In this document: piece after piece, positions 12,813-24,438 of the stretch | How the letters are laid out: every line of letters starts with the position of its first letter | Numbering within the stretch: position 1 is the first letter of the stretch | Source of the DNA: Nymphaea colorata | Lineage: Eukaryota > Streptophyta > Magnoliopsida > Nymphaeales > Nymphaeaceae | Length of the DNA: 64,000 bases | Assembly (NCBI RefSeq): GCF_008831285.2 | Contig: NC_045149.1 | Location: 5,757,500-5,821,499 of the forward strand | Direction of reading: 5' to 3' | The notes under the pieces: generated by a model | What the model was told of the DNA's origin: nothing | The model's input: the letters and a program-made list of their open reading frames with translations, nothing else | Databases searched by the model: none | Position numbers and translations under genes: made by a program

Positions 12813-14345
12813 ATTGGATCCCTGGGCTTGATCAATTCACTGTGGTTTACCAAAAGACTTCAGTCCAATTATTTCCAACCAGTTAAATATAGTGTGTTAG
12901 TGATTGGATACACGGAATCTAAAACTTGAAGAAACAGAGAATAGAAGTCCTACCATCAAATTCATCGATCAAGTGAAAAGATTAAACTTACCGGAATTTC
13001 AACGAATAAGGAGCTGATCAATCACAAAGCAACATATATTTATTTAGTTGAAAAGAAATGGGGTCAAACACGGCCAACGTGGAGACGAGGTGAACCAGAA
13101 TCTGTGTTTAGCAACAAGTATTGTAAAGTATGTGTTGCATCAAATAATCGGAGTTTTTAAAAAATGCTTTCTTGTATGTGAACCACAAAGATTTGTCCGA
13201 ATGGTAATCAAATAAAACATCTTCCAGCTATAGATATTCTTATCCAGCAGGACTCTTATGTTACATGTAATTTGTTTTCAACAGAAAAATCTATAGTATT
13301 ATATTGTTAGATCTCTTTCCCACAATGCTTTTGGTTCAGCCAGAAAAAATAGGCAAGGAGAACCTGTCATCGTAACATTCATAATTCGCTTACTATAAGT
13401 GAATCAAGAACCAATGAGGAGAGCACGGAAAGATGGAAATAAATTAGCTTAATGAATCACAGAGACAAAGTTTGACTTGTTCGTCTAAAATTGAAGGAAT
13501 TACCAGGGAGCAAATCAAGAATGCCAGATGTGGTGCAACCTTTTCGCAACCAAATATAAACTAAAAAATGGAACAAGGCTTTCACTGTCATTCTTCGGAG
13601 GGAACAGGAACCCAGAGAGAGAGAGAGAGAGAGAGAGAAATTCTGAAAATTGCTTAATAAGGTATGAGGCTATTGAATAGCATTAATTTACAGAAGAACG
13701 AGGTACCAAATATCATCAACTCGAACATTCAAAAGAAAAAATTGGGAAGAAATGGAGAAAAATAGAAAAGGCCCTGCAAGAAAGAAGAGATAACATAAAA
13801 AAACATATAAGGAAGATTTACAGCTATATATATTTTTAGTCCTTACATATTATACATAGTTTGAGTTTGAAACCTGATTCAAAATCATTGCCACCTTTCG
13901 TTATCTCGAAACATCCCTTTCTTCTTCTTCTTCCCACCAAAAGCAGAGATCCTTAGGAAGTAGGCGCCAATGTATTTAAAATGCACTTCTCCCCTTCCGT
14001 TCCTCCACCACCTTTATCTTTTTCTGATTTCAACGAACCGAAAGGCGTAAAAATGTAGAAAACCTAACGCTCACAGAATGGTCAAATTCTAGAAACAGAA
14101 TCAGAGGCAGCCACTTCTTTGCATGCTGAAACTCGACGAGGCTCGATTTCTGGAACAAGAGAGCCCGCGAACAGTCGAAAAGGACAAAGTGAGCCGTTGA
14201 GCCGAGGAGAAGCTAAATGCACCCTTTCCTCATTGTGTAATCCGCCATTGAAGCTGCAGAGAGAGAGAGAGAGAGAGCCAAGAGAGAGGGACTGAGGGAG
14301 AGGGAGGCGGGTGGTGGAATGAGGACATTTGTGCTAAAGTGGGAC
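12813..14345 (-). promoter_or_regulatory. 5' flank and probable 5' UTR of the RopGEF gene
   Basis: The ATG at 12812 is preceded, on the minus strand, by an acceptor-like accacag ending at 12840, so the start exon may begin there with a 5' UTR intron upstream. Further upstream are (GA)n on the plus strand, i.e. (CT)n on the gene strand, at 13615-13638 and 14258-14278. CT-rich tracts are common in plant 5' leaders. Next to the second tract a short open frame of 11 codons starts at 14248 and ends at 14213; it would be an upstream ORF if transcription starts beyond it. No clear TATA box was fixed. Transcript data would decide where the leader begins. Confidence 0.4.
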
Positions 14346-17300
14346 CAACATCTTTAAATCCGGGCTTGCATCATTTTCGTTTGAAGTACAGTATTTAGAA
14401 ACAATTCTCAAGAACGACTATGTTTAAGGATCCGAAACGAAACGAAACGAAACGAATGTGTCCACAGCTAATAAGGATTTAAAGCTGAAGGAAAGGATTT
14501 GAAGTTAAAGCGAGAAAAAAAAGTAATAGATTGTACTTTTATATCACATTTTTTATTGGAAACTGGAAAGTAGTGATTCGCCCTCGTACAAAAACAGGAA
14601 AAAAGTTAGTACTCTGTTTATGGAAACATTCCTAATTAGCTATTGTTCAACAAAAATTGAGGTTGTCTAAAAGAATTGTTTGAAAACGAGAGTGTTATTA
14701 AATTATGATAAAAACCACTCCGCTGAAATTTCGTTTTCCCCTTCGGCTTCTTCTTGACTTTGAGAACGTGCAAATTCGGCAACAAGACAAGAGCACTGTG
14801 ACGTAGAGGGGTAGGCTGTCCTTTGCAAAATTCCGTGAGTACCCCTCGACGTGACGGGCACTGATAATCTAAATAGGGGCATATTGGTCACTTCTTCTTT
14901 GGCAGTCGGCCCTGGTCGATCTGGTGGAAGCGCATAACTAGTAACTACCTTCTTGTTAACGCTACGGAATCACCTTTCCACCTCACTTAAACAGCAGGAA
15001 GCAAAAATTTTATTTTGCTTCCGTTTTGGCATTGGGAATAATTTATTAATATGCCTTCATTCACAAAATACTATTTTATGCAATAAAAATATCATATTGG
15101 TGTGTTTGATTTGATGTAGAAATATAAAACACTTAAACCGAGATTCATGATACATTTACTAGGTGTTCCTAATGCCAAACAAGCCAATAAATAGCGTTTG
15201 TAACGTTTGCGTGTTTTGGAATACAGTGTTCCATTACACATATCTCAGATTTGAATCACATGTCTATCTTCTTTGATGTTTGCATGTTTGGATTGGAATT
15301 CAGATGAAGAAAATTTTGTGTTATATCTGAAATCCTAACTTGAGTCTGATCTGAACCCAACTTTAAATTACCATCCCATGCACAATATTTATTGAAAACC
15401 ATATTGAATGTGAATCCGATCAATATTTACTTGAATTTGAATCCAAATATGACAGAATGTCATTTCTTATCTGAATTCTTAATGGAATATTAATTTTTCT
15501 CATGTAATTCGGTCTAATATCGAATCTATCACATCTACTGACATCCTTAAATTCATTCAGCCAAAAGCACCATTCTACAACCTCTGATTCGAGGGGCACA
15601 CTCAGATTTTCACCAGTGATTTACTGAGCAACGAAATGAAGTTCATCCATTCAAATGTCTATATGTAGTGGAATTTAGACTTTTTTTTATGTTATATATA
15701 TATAATCTAAATAGCGGGCAGCATTTGTAGATGAATATTTTTTTTATGTTGTTTTGCTAAACTCTTTTGGGATCTATCTCTTCATGTGTCTGGTGCAATG
15801 AATGAAGGTTGAGACAATTGAGCTTAATGGCACGACAATGACGAGGAAGAGCGAAGTGGAGCCTGATAGTAGTCAAAGGGAGATATTGAGTTTAAAGACA
15901 AAGGGTGCAGACTGCTGCCCGGAAAAAGGTCGAAACCCCGCTTCAATCCCCTTCCTTCCCTAGTTGACAGATGTAGAAGAAAATGTATTGAAATGAAAGA
16001 AAAAATTCCTATTGAAAAATAAATATACAATGGGCCAGAAAATGTTTCTTCGTTATTGTTAGCGGTGGGCATATCTAACTTATTAATGATTTTGGCCTAT
16101 CCATGGTTAGAAAATAGATCACACGACTATGTCCATATCGCTGGAACGAGGAAAAGAGGAGTTCACGAGTCTCTTTCTGCCTTCATTAGACAGTGACAAG
16201 TCGAGCATCCACTCGGTTGGGAAACAATGGTTGTTGCATTTGTTTGCGAAAATTTTAATTTGATTTAGTTCTTGTTATAAGTAGCACGGTGCTCAATATT
16301 TTAACCGATTCAAAGTAACAACCCAAGAATGGACTCTTCTACAAACAGCCCTAAGTTAATTTCCAAAGTTTTTTTTAGTGGCAATTCGAATTCGATGAGT
16401 GGTCGAAATCTTCCGCCCTCCCTTTACTTTCAAGGTTTAGGGTCGTTTGGTGATATGGGTGGAAAGCAGAACACCCATCATACACACACTACTATTTGTT
16501 TGAAGTACGAAAGAGTAGTGTTTACGAGAATCAAACAAACAATGACGGGACGGGATATTCAGGTGCTGCCGGCCCAATCAGTATGGAAGCTTTGTTGGCT
16601 GATATATTATTGATCTATATACGGTGCCTTACTGTTTAGGCGTTTATATGTTAATGAAAATGAAGCTAAGTTTAACTCATTTCCTCGAAGAAGTACAAAT
16701 TTAGTTTACGTGCATGTTTTTTTAATACAAATTTACGCGTCTTCCAACTATTGACAACATGTGATGTTGACTTTATAACTAAGCGCAAAGCACGAGTCAC
16801 GTGAATAAGTTGCAAAGAAGTTTTATGTTTCAAGTACATGAAAACTAAAGAGTTGGTCCGCGCTTTTAGGAATGGGGGGGTATTTAGTAGGAATGTCTGG
16901 GCTCAAGCTCGACTCCTTTTAGGTCATGTAATGTAACTTTATATATATATATATATATATAATAATGAAAACCATAAAAAGGAGTCAATATTCATAAATA
17001 ATTACCGTCAGCCCTTGAAAGTTAACAAACAGGGAAGACAAAGCAGAGCGAGTTTTTGTAATTCAAACTCGACTCGTTTGTAAGTAGAGTTTACAGTTCA
17101 CGTTTGATGGTCTAACCCCGTGCCTTCACATATTTCTTAAGGACATGGCGCCCACGTTTCTTAAAAGCATGACCTCCAGTACTAAAAAATTTGGGTAGCT
17201 TGCACTTCAAATTATATGAAAACCTTCTTTTCAATTTTCCAGAATACTTTTGGATTTGATCGTAAATGTCATCTAAGAAGTTCTTTAAGTTTTGGTGACA

Positions 17301-17550
17301 AATTTTAAATATTTAAGTATAGATTTTAGTCTTTCAATTATATTGCATGTCTAGGATCTCAAAAGACTAAAATGCCCTCACCCTTCAAAATGTTGAGTGT
17401 TGAACGCGTGGGTTCCAACACCCACCCGCGAGGCATGGCATTTTATGGCTAATAATTTGGTAGTTTTCTATAGACCTGGGTAGCTAGAAAAAATGGCACC
17501 GTGGCGCTTTAAATTGTCGGTAGTTAAGAAGTTGAAAAGAGAGGTTTTCC
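14346..17550. other. Intergenic, AT-rich; short microsatellites only
   Basis: No gene recognised. A (CGAAA)n run lies at about 14433-14455 and a (TA)n run at 16942-16961. A block at 15330-15550 is rich in GAATCT/GAATTT words like those in the 46-kb MITE, but has no visible ends. Confidence 0.45.
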
Positions 17551-17726
17551 AGCGAGAGTGTGGGTAGGCGTTTTAAGAAACCGGAATCCAAATTCGAATC
17601 CAATCAAATGTCATTTTTTAAATTCGGTCCGATTTCTTAATCGGATATTAATTTTTTTTGCATATTCATTTTTTTTGAATCGGTTCAATAAAATATCCAA
17701 TTTAAATCGGAGATATTCACATCCCA
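17551..17726. mobile_element. Partial copy of the GGGATGTCAAT-type MITE family
   Basis: The text of 17580-17720 (ATTCGGTCCGATTTCTTAAT, a following GGATATTAATTTTTTT, then GATATTCACATCCC) matches the right-hand part of the elements at 46242-46676 and 55197-55556. The terminal TCACATCCC corresponds to their TIR. The left half is missing or diverged. Confidence 0.55.
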
Positions 17727-18863
17727 GACTGACATTGAGCTGAGGGTTGATTAAAAAATTTTTATTATTAATATTTTAATATACTTTTCTTACATTTTAG
17801 ATATGACAGAAAAATATTTTAATTTTTTTATTAAAATTGGAGCCTGAGCTGAACCCGATCCATGATGGTCGGGTTCTGGCCGGCGAAGCTCGATGCCCAG
17901 CCCTAGAACTATAAGAACTATGGCTTCTCACTACTTTCTGGAAACTTTTTATCACTGCTTGGTCAATATTAATGGACCGCTAATGAGTATAACGATCGAA
18001 GAATAACTACTTTGATCAACATGTGAACGATTTTGTTCAATGTAAAAAAGTCTACTGCTTTTGTTCAGTAGAAGATTTATTGAGATTATAAACCGCAAAT
18101 TTCTCCTTTTCTTTAGATATATAGTGCAACAATTATCAAGGCAATTATCTTAAATAAAGCTGGACAAAATTGTGATTAAGGGGAAGGCATGCTTGACCAT
18201 GGTATTGGAGGCATTGTTTTCCGTAATGTTAAATACATAATGGTGATTGAGAAAAATCGATTATAAAGGTAGATAAGATTAGACTATGATAAGGGGCTAT
18301 TTGGCAACAGTAAACATTTGTTATTGTTTTATGAACCTGCTCGAAAGATTAGACAAGTTCATGAAATACTGTGAAAAAATGTTCCATGATTTCGTTTCAA
18401 TTTTTAAGGCAGATTCATATAGCAGTAAGCAACTCTTCTCCCCCTTAAGGAGCCGTTTGAGAACCATAACAATGTGTTATTGTTTCATGTAACAGATTTA
18501 TGAAACACTTTTAAATTATCCAATAAATATAACCAATTTTTAGGTTAGATACATGAAATAGTAACATAATGTTACTGTCATCAAACTACCACTAAAAAAA
18601 GTATTTGGTAACAAGAACACTGCATTCTTTAAAACAGTGTTTTATGAATGTGTCCGAGTATCCCACGTTCGTCATCCTTTACTCAAATGTCTTTAAACTC
18701 TTTTCTTAACCAAGGGGAAGAAATTTTCACTGGTATACACTGATTATAAGGAACTTCTTTTAACTTCCTTACAAATTCACATATATTTTCAACCAAGTCA
18801 TCTTCCAATTACATAGTTTTGGTCGTCGTTTTGGTTTTTGTTCTTCAATTCCACAACTAAATC

Positions 18864-18918
<55 letters not shown>

Positions 18919-19980
18919 AGCACGCGTATGCACAACTCTAGTGTTTCTGCATACCATCATATATAAGTTCGTATCTCTTAAAAAGGAAAACCCACAGAGG
19001 ATATGCAGGAGAAATACGTGGGTCCCTGAACTTGTAACTTCATTGAAGATTCACTTTATGGAAAGTTCGAATCCCATGCGTAATAAATTTTGGAATCTAG
19101 CATATCCAGAATTTCTAAACACTGATGGCAGTGGTGTCTTGTGGTACCCAAGAAGAAAGAGAAGATTCTCACAACTATGAGACGAAGTAATGCTTCGTTG
19201 AAGAAGAGTGGGCATGGGGCAAGTTCGTAGATAGCTAGCAGAGAAAAAGAGAGAGAGAGAGCGACAGGAGAGTGGGAGAAACAGAGAAGGCTTGTTCCAT
19301 TGTGGCACTCTGAACAAACAAACATTAATTGATCTGGCTATTCATCATGGGCACAACTGTACAACATTATTTATTGTTCAGATTTTGATTGCTTGATCTA
19401 GAAATTGGTCTCGCTATTCATCATGAGAGGTTGAAAAATAAAACAAAGTACAAGAGATTTAAATGTCTCTCTCTCTCTCTCGTTAAAGCGGGAGATGTTG
19501 GACGTTAACTTCTGGGCCAAAGTGCATGGGAACAGCCAAGAAAAGACATGATGCAAGGTATTACCCAACAAGAGAAGGAAAAAAAAAACTAGGGCATTGT
19601 GTTTAGAAGTCAAATTTCATATTTTTATTTTAACTGAACTCTTTATATAGCCTGGTCAGGTTAGGTTAGGGATATGTCAAGAAACAAAGAACTTATTACT
19701 TAAGTTGAAGAGTTCATCACTACCATGGGTGCTCACGTAACTCAGTAACTTAGGACCCCAGAAGGGAAAGGGGTGGGGGGAGATTTCAGGCCTTTTTTCT
19801 AAACTCGAGTTGTTAACCTCTTGCTAACTTATGCATGTGTATATGAGCCGTCGCCTCCCCTTTGTGACACCAGTGACCCCCACCAGAGCCTTGCCGGCAG
19901 ACCAGGACTGCCGGTGTCATTCCAGGTCCGCCAGCACCATGAAGGGGAGGCAGCGGCCTCCCCTCATGGTAAAAAAGTGT
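17727..19980. other. Intergenic; CT/CA microsatellite
   Basis: No gene recognised. A compound (CT)n(CA)n microsatellite lies at 18869-18918. Two blocks share the words AACA(T)TGTTATTGTTTCATG (18310-18335 and 18470-18490), suggesting a small degenerate local repeat. The overlapping frames at 19051-19325 are shadows of one another with no recognisable domain. Confidence 0.45.
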
Positions 19981-20815
19981 GTCAAAGGCAATTTTTTTTA
20001 CCCAACGCCCAACATTGATGGCCACCCTTTCCATTGGTCTTGCCTACTTGGAGTGTAGGTGGTGCAGGGCCCCAGATACTGTTATGTATTGTGCTTGAAA
20101 CGTTGGATTTTCACCTTGCCAACCGTATAGATGTGTATTGTTTCGGACTAAGGGTTGTCTCCCGACTGAAGGTCGCCTATAGTATGTACGCAGTTGTGTT
20201 TTGCACCCATAGAAGCTGCCAATGAACTGAATCGAATGTGAATAAATCGAATATAACTAACATATATATATTGATTGTGATTATTGAGTAATCCCTACCT
20301 ATTGTGCAATATGAAGGGGATTACCATGATTGTTTATGAGAATGCACATATGCATTATATTTCTTCTGCATGATTGGTTATCATATTTGAGTCCTTACCT
20401 TAGAGGTTAGAGAACTATCAAGATTGTTGTCATACTATGAAGGCTTAACTTTCTGTTGTATCTTTTTTTTTATGTTTTGGAAGATCTGAGGTAGTAGGTT
20501 GATCAAATGACTCTACTCACATCTTACTGAGGAGATTTTTGCATATAGTCGTCCTGACACGTCATCTCTTTTGTTTCGTTAATGTCTTATTTTTATTTAG
20601 ATATCAATGTTTGATTTCGGGGGTATTTTGTAATGAAGGTTTTCGATAATAATGTAAAGTCATTTTTATATGAACTATTTTAGGTGCACAAATGAATTAT
20701 TCGCCACATTGTTATTTTGATTTGCATAGCTCGATTTTGATTTTTATGTCGCCACACCTTGATGTATTATGTTGAAAGAAAAAGAAATTGGGAGTAAAAA
20801 GTCCAGGTGTGAACA
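19981..20815 (+). mobile_element. Second, diverged copy of LTR-like family A
   Basis: Blocks run parallel to 1490-2422: GTGGTGCAGGGCCCCAGATA, GTTTTGCACCCATAGAAGCT, TCATACTATGAAGGCTTAAC, ACTCTACTCACATCTTACTG. The copy ends in GTCCAGGTGTGAACA where family A ends GTCAGGGTGTGACA. C-to-T and G-to-A changes dominate, as expected of an old methylated repeat. No internal retroelement domain adjoins, so a solo LTR or truncated copy is likely; the left end is not defined. Confidence 0.6.
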
Positions 20816-20946
20816 TAGTGGGAACACGCTTGTGTGATAGGGTTTTCCGCAACATAGTGGGAACACTCTTGATGTAGAGGGTTTCTCTTTGCGTTGAGGG
20901 TTTGAATCAGAGTTAAACATTGCGATGGTGAGTGTGTGTGTGTGTT

Positions 20947-20979
<33 letters not shown>

Positions 20980-21372
20980 CTGACTATGGTGGTCACTATG
21001 AAATGTTGAAGTGTAGAGTCTAATCTATACTTGATAGCATTTCTTAATTTTGTAAGGGCATTTATGACACTTTTGCTTTGTGGATTTTGCCCTAATATCA
21101 TGTTTATGAGGCACGGTTTTGTCTGTACTATGTATTTGAATATGATAATGAAAACTACTTTATGTGATGGTCGTGGATGTAGAAGAACATTGTTTCTGAA
21201 CCACGTAAATCTTTGTGTTTTTTATTTTTCTCTTCTTCTGATTTATATTCTCTTGCTACATTAAGAGAGTGCGAGAGAGCCTTGTTCTTAACACAGAAGG
21301 CCGATGGTTTTCAACATCAAAAAATTTAAAACAAAAACAATATAGAAATAGGAAAAGCATATCAGCTCCCGC
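20816..21372. other. Short intergenic stretch with (GA)n
   Basis: Contains a (GA)n run at 20950-20978 preceded by (TG)n. GTGGGAACAC occurs twice (near 20817 and 20855). No gene recognised. Confidence 0.4.
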
Positions 21373-21917
21373 TAGGGCTGCACACGAGCCGAGCTCGAGC
21401 TTGGCTCAAACTTGAGTCAAGCACGAGCTTGGCTCAAACTTGAGTCGAGCTCCTGACAACAAACTCCAGTTCAACTCGACTACACAAAATTGAGCTTGAA
21501 TTCGACTTGTTTAACCTATTTAACTTGTTTAGGCATTAACTCGTGTAAGCATTAACTCATTTAACGCATGTAAGCATCAACTCGTATAACTCGTTTAACT
21601 CATATAAGCATTTAACTTGTGTAAGCATTAACTAACTCGTGTAACTTGTGGAAATTTATTTTTATCCTAAAAGTTAAACCCGATGATTCAATGAACCAGT
21701 TTTAGTAATATTATATAGAGTACTACCGGTTTGCAAGTCCAGTCGAATTGAGTATAAATGAGTCGAATTCCTAAAACTCGAACTCGACTCATTTATCATT
21801 TCAAGCATCTTTGTAAGCTCGATCTCTGCTCGTTTATAAATGAGTCAAGCACGAGCCAAGTTTTTTCGAGTGAGTTTGAGTCGAGCCCAAGTTGACTCGG
21901 TTCATTGTGCAGCCCTA
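21373..21917. mobile_element. hAT-like non-autonomous element, copy 1
   Basis: Begins TAGGGCTGCACACGAGCCGA and ends GGTTCATTGTGCAGCCCTA, giving inverted termini TAGGGCTGCACA/TGTGCAGCCCTA. The interior is dominated by CGAGCTCGAGCTTGGCTC-type and ACTCGTTTAACTCG-type words, many self-complementary. No transposase is encoded. The TIR sequence suits hAT-type MITEs. Flanking 8-bp target duplications are not convincing, so the insertion is old or the ends are off by a few bases. Confidence 0.7.
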
Positions 21918-22428
21918 TCTCCTCCATTGGGTTTTCTTTGCATTGGGTTTTCTCTTACGATATGTTGGCATCACTTGGAACTGATATACACCATGCTCAA
22001 CACCTCAATGAAACTGCATCACAGTGAAAAGAGTGTGTTTGAGAGAACGGTAGAGAGGTGAAAGAAAATAAAGGAGAAAGTGAAAAAAAAACGTTGATAT
22101 GCACCATGCTCAACACCTCATTGGAACCGCATCACCGTGAAAGAGGGTTTGAGAGAACCTTGGAGATAAGAAAAGAAACTGAAAAGGAAAAACATCAAAC
22201 TACTTTAATAGTCGTTCATTCGTTTTTTCAAGTGTGTCCCACACTTCTTCTAAATTTTCAAAATGGTGCGACAACTTTCTTCAAAAATTACTTCCACGTT
22301 CCACTACTTTTTAGAATTTTTAGGAATATTGTCATCCCTTATAAAATTTTACACCAATAGCCTTTGGCTTGTAATAAAATTTAAAAACAATGTTTTAATT
22401 CCAACCCTTCGACTTTTAATCTGTCAAT

Positions 22429-22814
22429 TAGGGCTGTACATGAGTTGAGTCGAACTTGAGTTGTGTGTTTGAACTTGAGTCGAGCTCAATAGAACAAGCT
22501 CGAGCTCGACTCAACAATACAACGTCGAGCTGAAACTCAACTTGTTTAACTCGTTTATGTATATAAACATGTCTCTCTTTTTTTTTTTTAACTCGTTTAA
22601 TTGCTACTCATTTAATTATTTTCACATTACAATTCAACATTTATTGTGTAGTATAGCCGAGTCAAGTTTAAACGAGTCGAATTCTTATAACTCGAACTCA
22701 ACTCGTTTAACATTTTGAGCATACAGTTGAGCTCGAGCTTTACTTGTTTATAAACGAGTTGAGTTTAGACGAGTTAGAGTTGAGCTCAAACTGGCTTGAC
22801 ATTGTGCAGCCCTA
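22429..22814. mobile_element. hAT-like non-autonomous element, copy 2
   Basis: Starts TAGGGCTGTACATGAGTTGA and ends ACATTGTGCAGCCCTA. It shares termini and the internal GAGTCGAGCTCGAG/ACTCGTTTAA vocabulary with the element at 21373-21917 but is shorter. No coding capacity is visible. Confidence 0.7.
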
Positions 22815-23165
22815 CCATCATTGCCCATCAACATAGAGATGGACTTCCAAGAAACCCAGTTCTGCTTGAGCAAGCACAGAGAGTGTTTGAATCAGGTATT
22901 GTGATTCCCATTCCTTCAAATCAAGCATTAAGTTTCTAAAATTGTTGTTCCAGAAACAAGATCCAGGGGCAGTAAACACTATCTTAAGGTGGAAGGAAAG
23001 CAATAAGAGAAAGAAAACTCTGCAAATCTGCAAATGAAGCACGAACAGAGAAATTGCCCACCCACCTTGCTCCTGTGTTTCCCACCCCAATGAAGCTTGG
23101 ATCCTCTATTGTCCCAAAATCATAGCCCTAGTAGAGAGAAAGAGAGCCCCAATGATTCTTTGGAT

Positions 23166-23248
<83 letters not shown>

Positions 23249-24250
23249 GTGAGAGAGAGGCTTTTACGTGTGAGAGTCACCAAAAACTTACATAAAAAAA
23301 GAGAGGTGAAAACATCAGAACAACAGGGAAGTATCCTCTTTCAATTCCAATTAGGTTTCCGCACTTTAGAGAGTACATAAAGGCATTTTAGTACACTTGC
23401 TTGTCCTCGTTAACTTTTTCCATCAAGAATTGCCATAGCATCCGTGGTTTGTGAATTATTTTGATAACTAAGCATCTATTTGTTATTTCACAAAGGTTCA
23501 GCGGTGTCCTAACTTGCTCAAACCTCGAGAGATAGTTTGTAACCTTGTCCAAAATTGAAAAGACAAAGTGAGACTATCTTTTGTGGATTGCTAGTGCCCA
23601 ATCAGATTACAGTTACAAGAGATCTTTTTTTGTGGCAAGTCTAAGGAAAAATGGAGTTGCACGGCAAGAAATCCACAAGCATGAAAGCCTTGGTGGAATT
23701 TTGTCTGCCTTTTGTCTGCGCTCTTTCAGTGAAATGCATTCTGTATCCGGTCCTCAGAAAGAGTTCCTCCACTTGTCCAGGGATGCATGCTCTACCCTTT
23801 AACCTACATATCCACGTTATCATTATGCAGACCCTGAAGCGAATCTAGAATTACAAAGATTAAATATTGTTTCTTCTCACATTTTTAGGACAGCAGAACT
23901 AAAATATCAAGTAGCTAAGGATAAGGAAAGCTAGAAAAGTAGCTTTTATTCACCACAGTCATGTTCAAATTGTTAGAAGCAATAAACGATGATAGAACTG
24001 TTGAAGTTTCCAGTGCCTTGACCACAGCTTTAGGGCCAAGGAACCATAAAATGGCATTAACTGCAACAAAATCGAACTAAGATACATTTCTTCTCATAAA
24101 GTTTCATCGTTTGAAAGAGGGAGTTTGCATATTATTATTTTTCAGTAAACCCTTTCATACTTCAAATCCCAACTTTAGCATGACGAATCCAAGACTAGAA
24201 ATAGAGACTAAATGGTATTGAAGGCACCAAAGTTACGTCAGGCTTCTCCA
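22815..24250. other. Downstream flank of the CHCH gene; CT/TA microsatellite
   Basis: A compound (CT)n(TA)n tract fills 23167-23247. An open frame on the minus strand at 22818-23090 has a hydrophobic stretch but no recognisable family. The last few hundred bases before 24250 are presumably the 3' UTR of the minus-strand CHCH gene. Confidence 0.4.
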
Positions 24251-24438
24251 TCATGATGGCTTTGGAGAAGCTTGAGAAGCGGAAGTCTGCTTTTGTGCAG
24301 AGCAGGCGCTTTTGAAATCTTCAACCAGTGACTGGCATTTTGTGCGGTCTCCCTTGTTTTCTTCCAAGCATTTCTTTAGAGCTGCAACATCGCACGGGGA
24401 CATATTTTTCATGGCACTACCAGTCATTTCACCCATAT
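24251..24438 (-). CDS. Small CHCH-like cysteine-paired protein (last coding exon)
   Basis: The exon encodes a 61-residue frame from the ATG at 24436 to a TGA at 24253-24251. Its core is SPCDVAALKKC (13-23), then a hydrophilic turn ENKGDRTKC (26-34), then QSLVEDFKSAC (35-45). Two Cys pairs on two predicted helices are the layout of CHCH proteins, which enter the mitochondrial intermembrane space and form disulfides through Mia40. The spacing here is CX7C and CX10C, not the canonical twin CX9C. The tail (46-61) is Ser/Gln-rich. An acceptor (gatgcag) ends at 24439, so the exon begins two bases before the ATG. Either this ATG is the true start after a 5' UTR intron, or coding continues into an upstream exon that I could not identify between 24.5 and 26.0 kb. 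It resembles short plant proteins described as Cox19-like/CHCH; exact orthology is not claimed. Confidence 0.7.

Noticed and set aside
19064-19080. AGTTCGAATCCCATGCG, resembling a tRNA T-arm
   Set aside because: No matching acceptor stem, D-arm or anticodon arm could be built around it.
22818-23090. 90-codon minus-strand frame with a hydrophobic stretch
   Set aside because: No family recognised, no convincing promoter or splice context; treated as chance.
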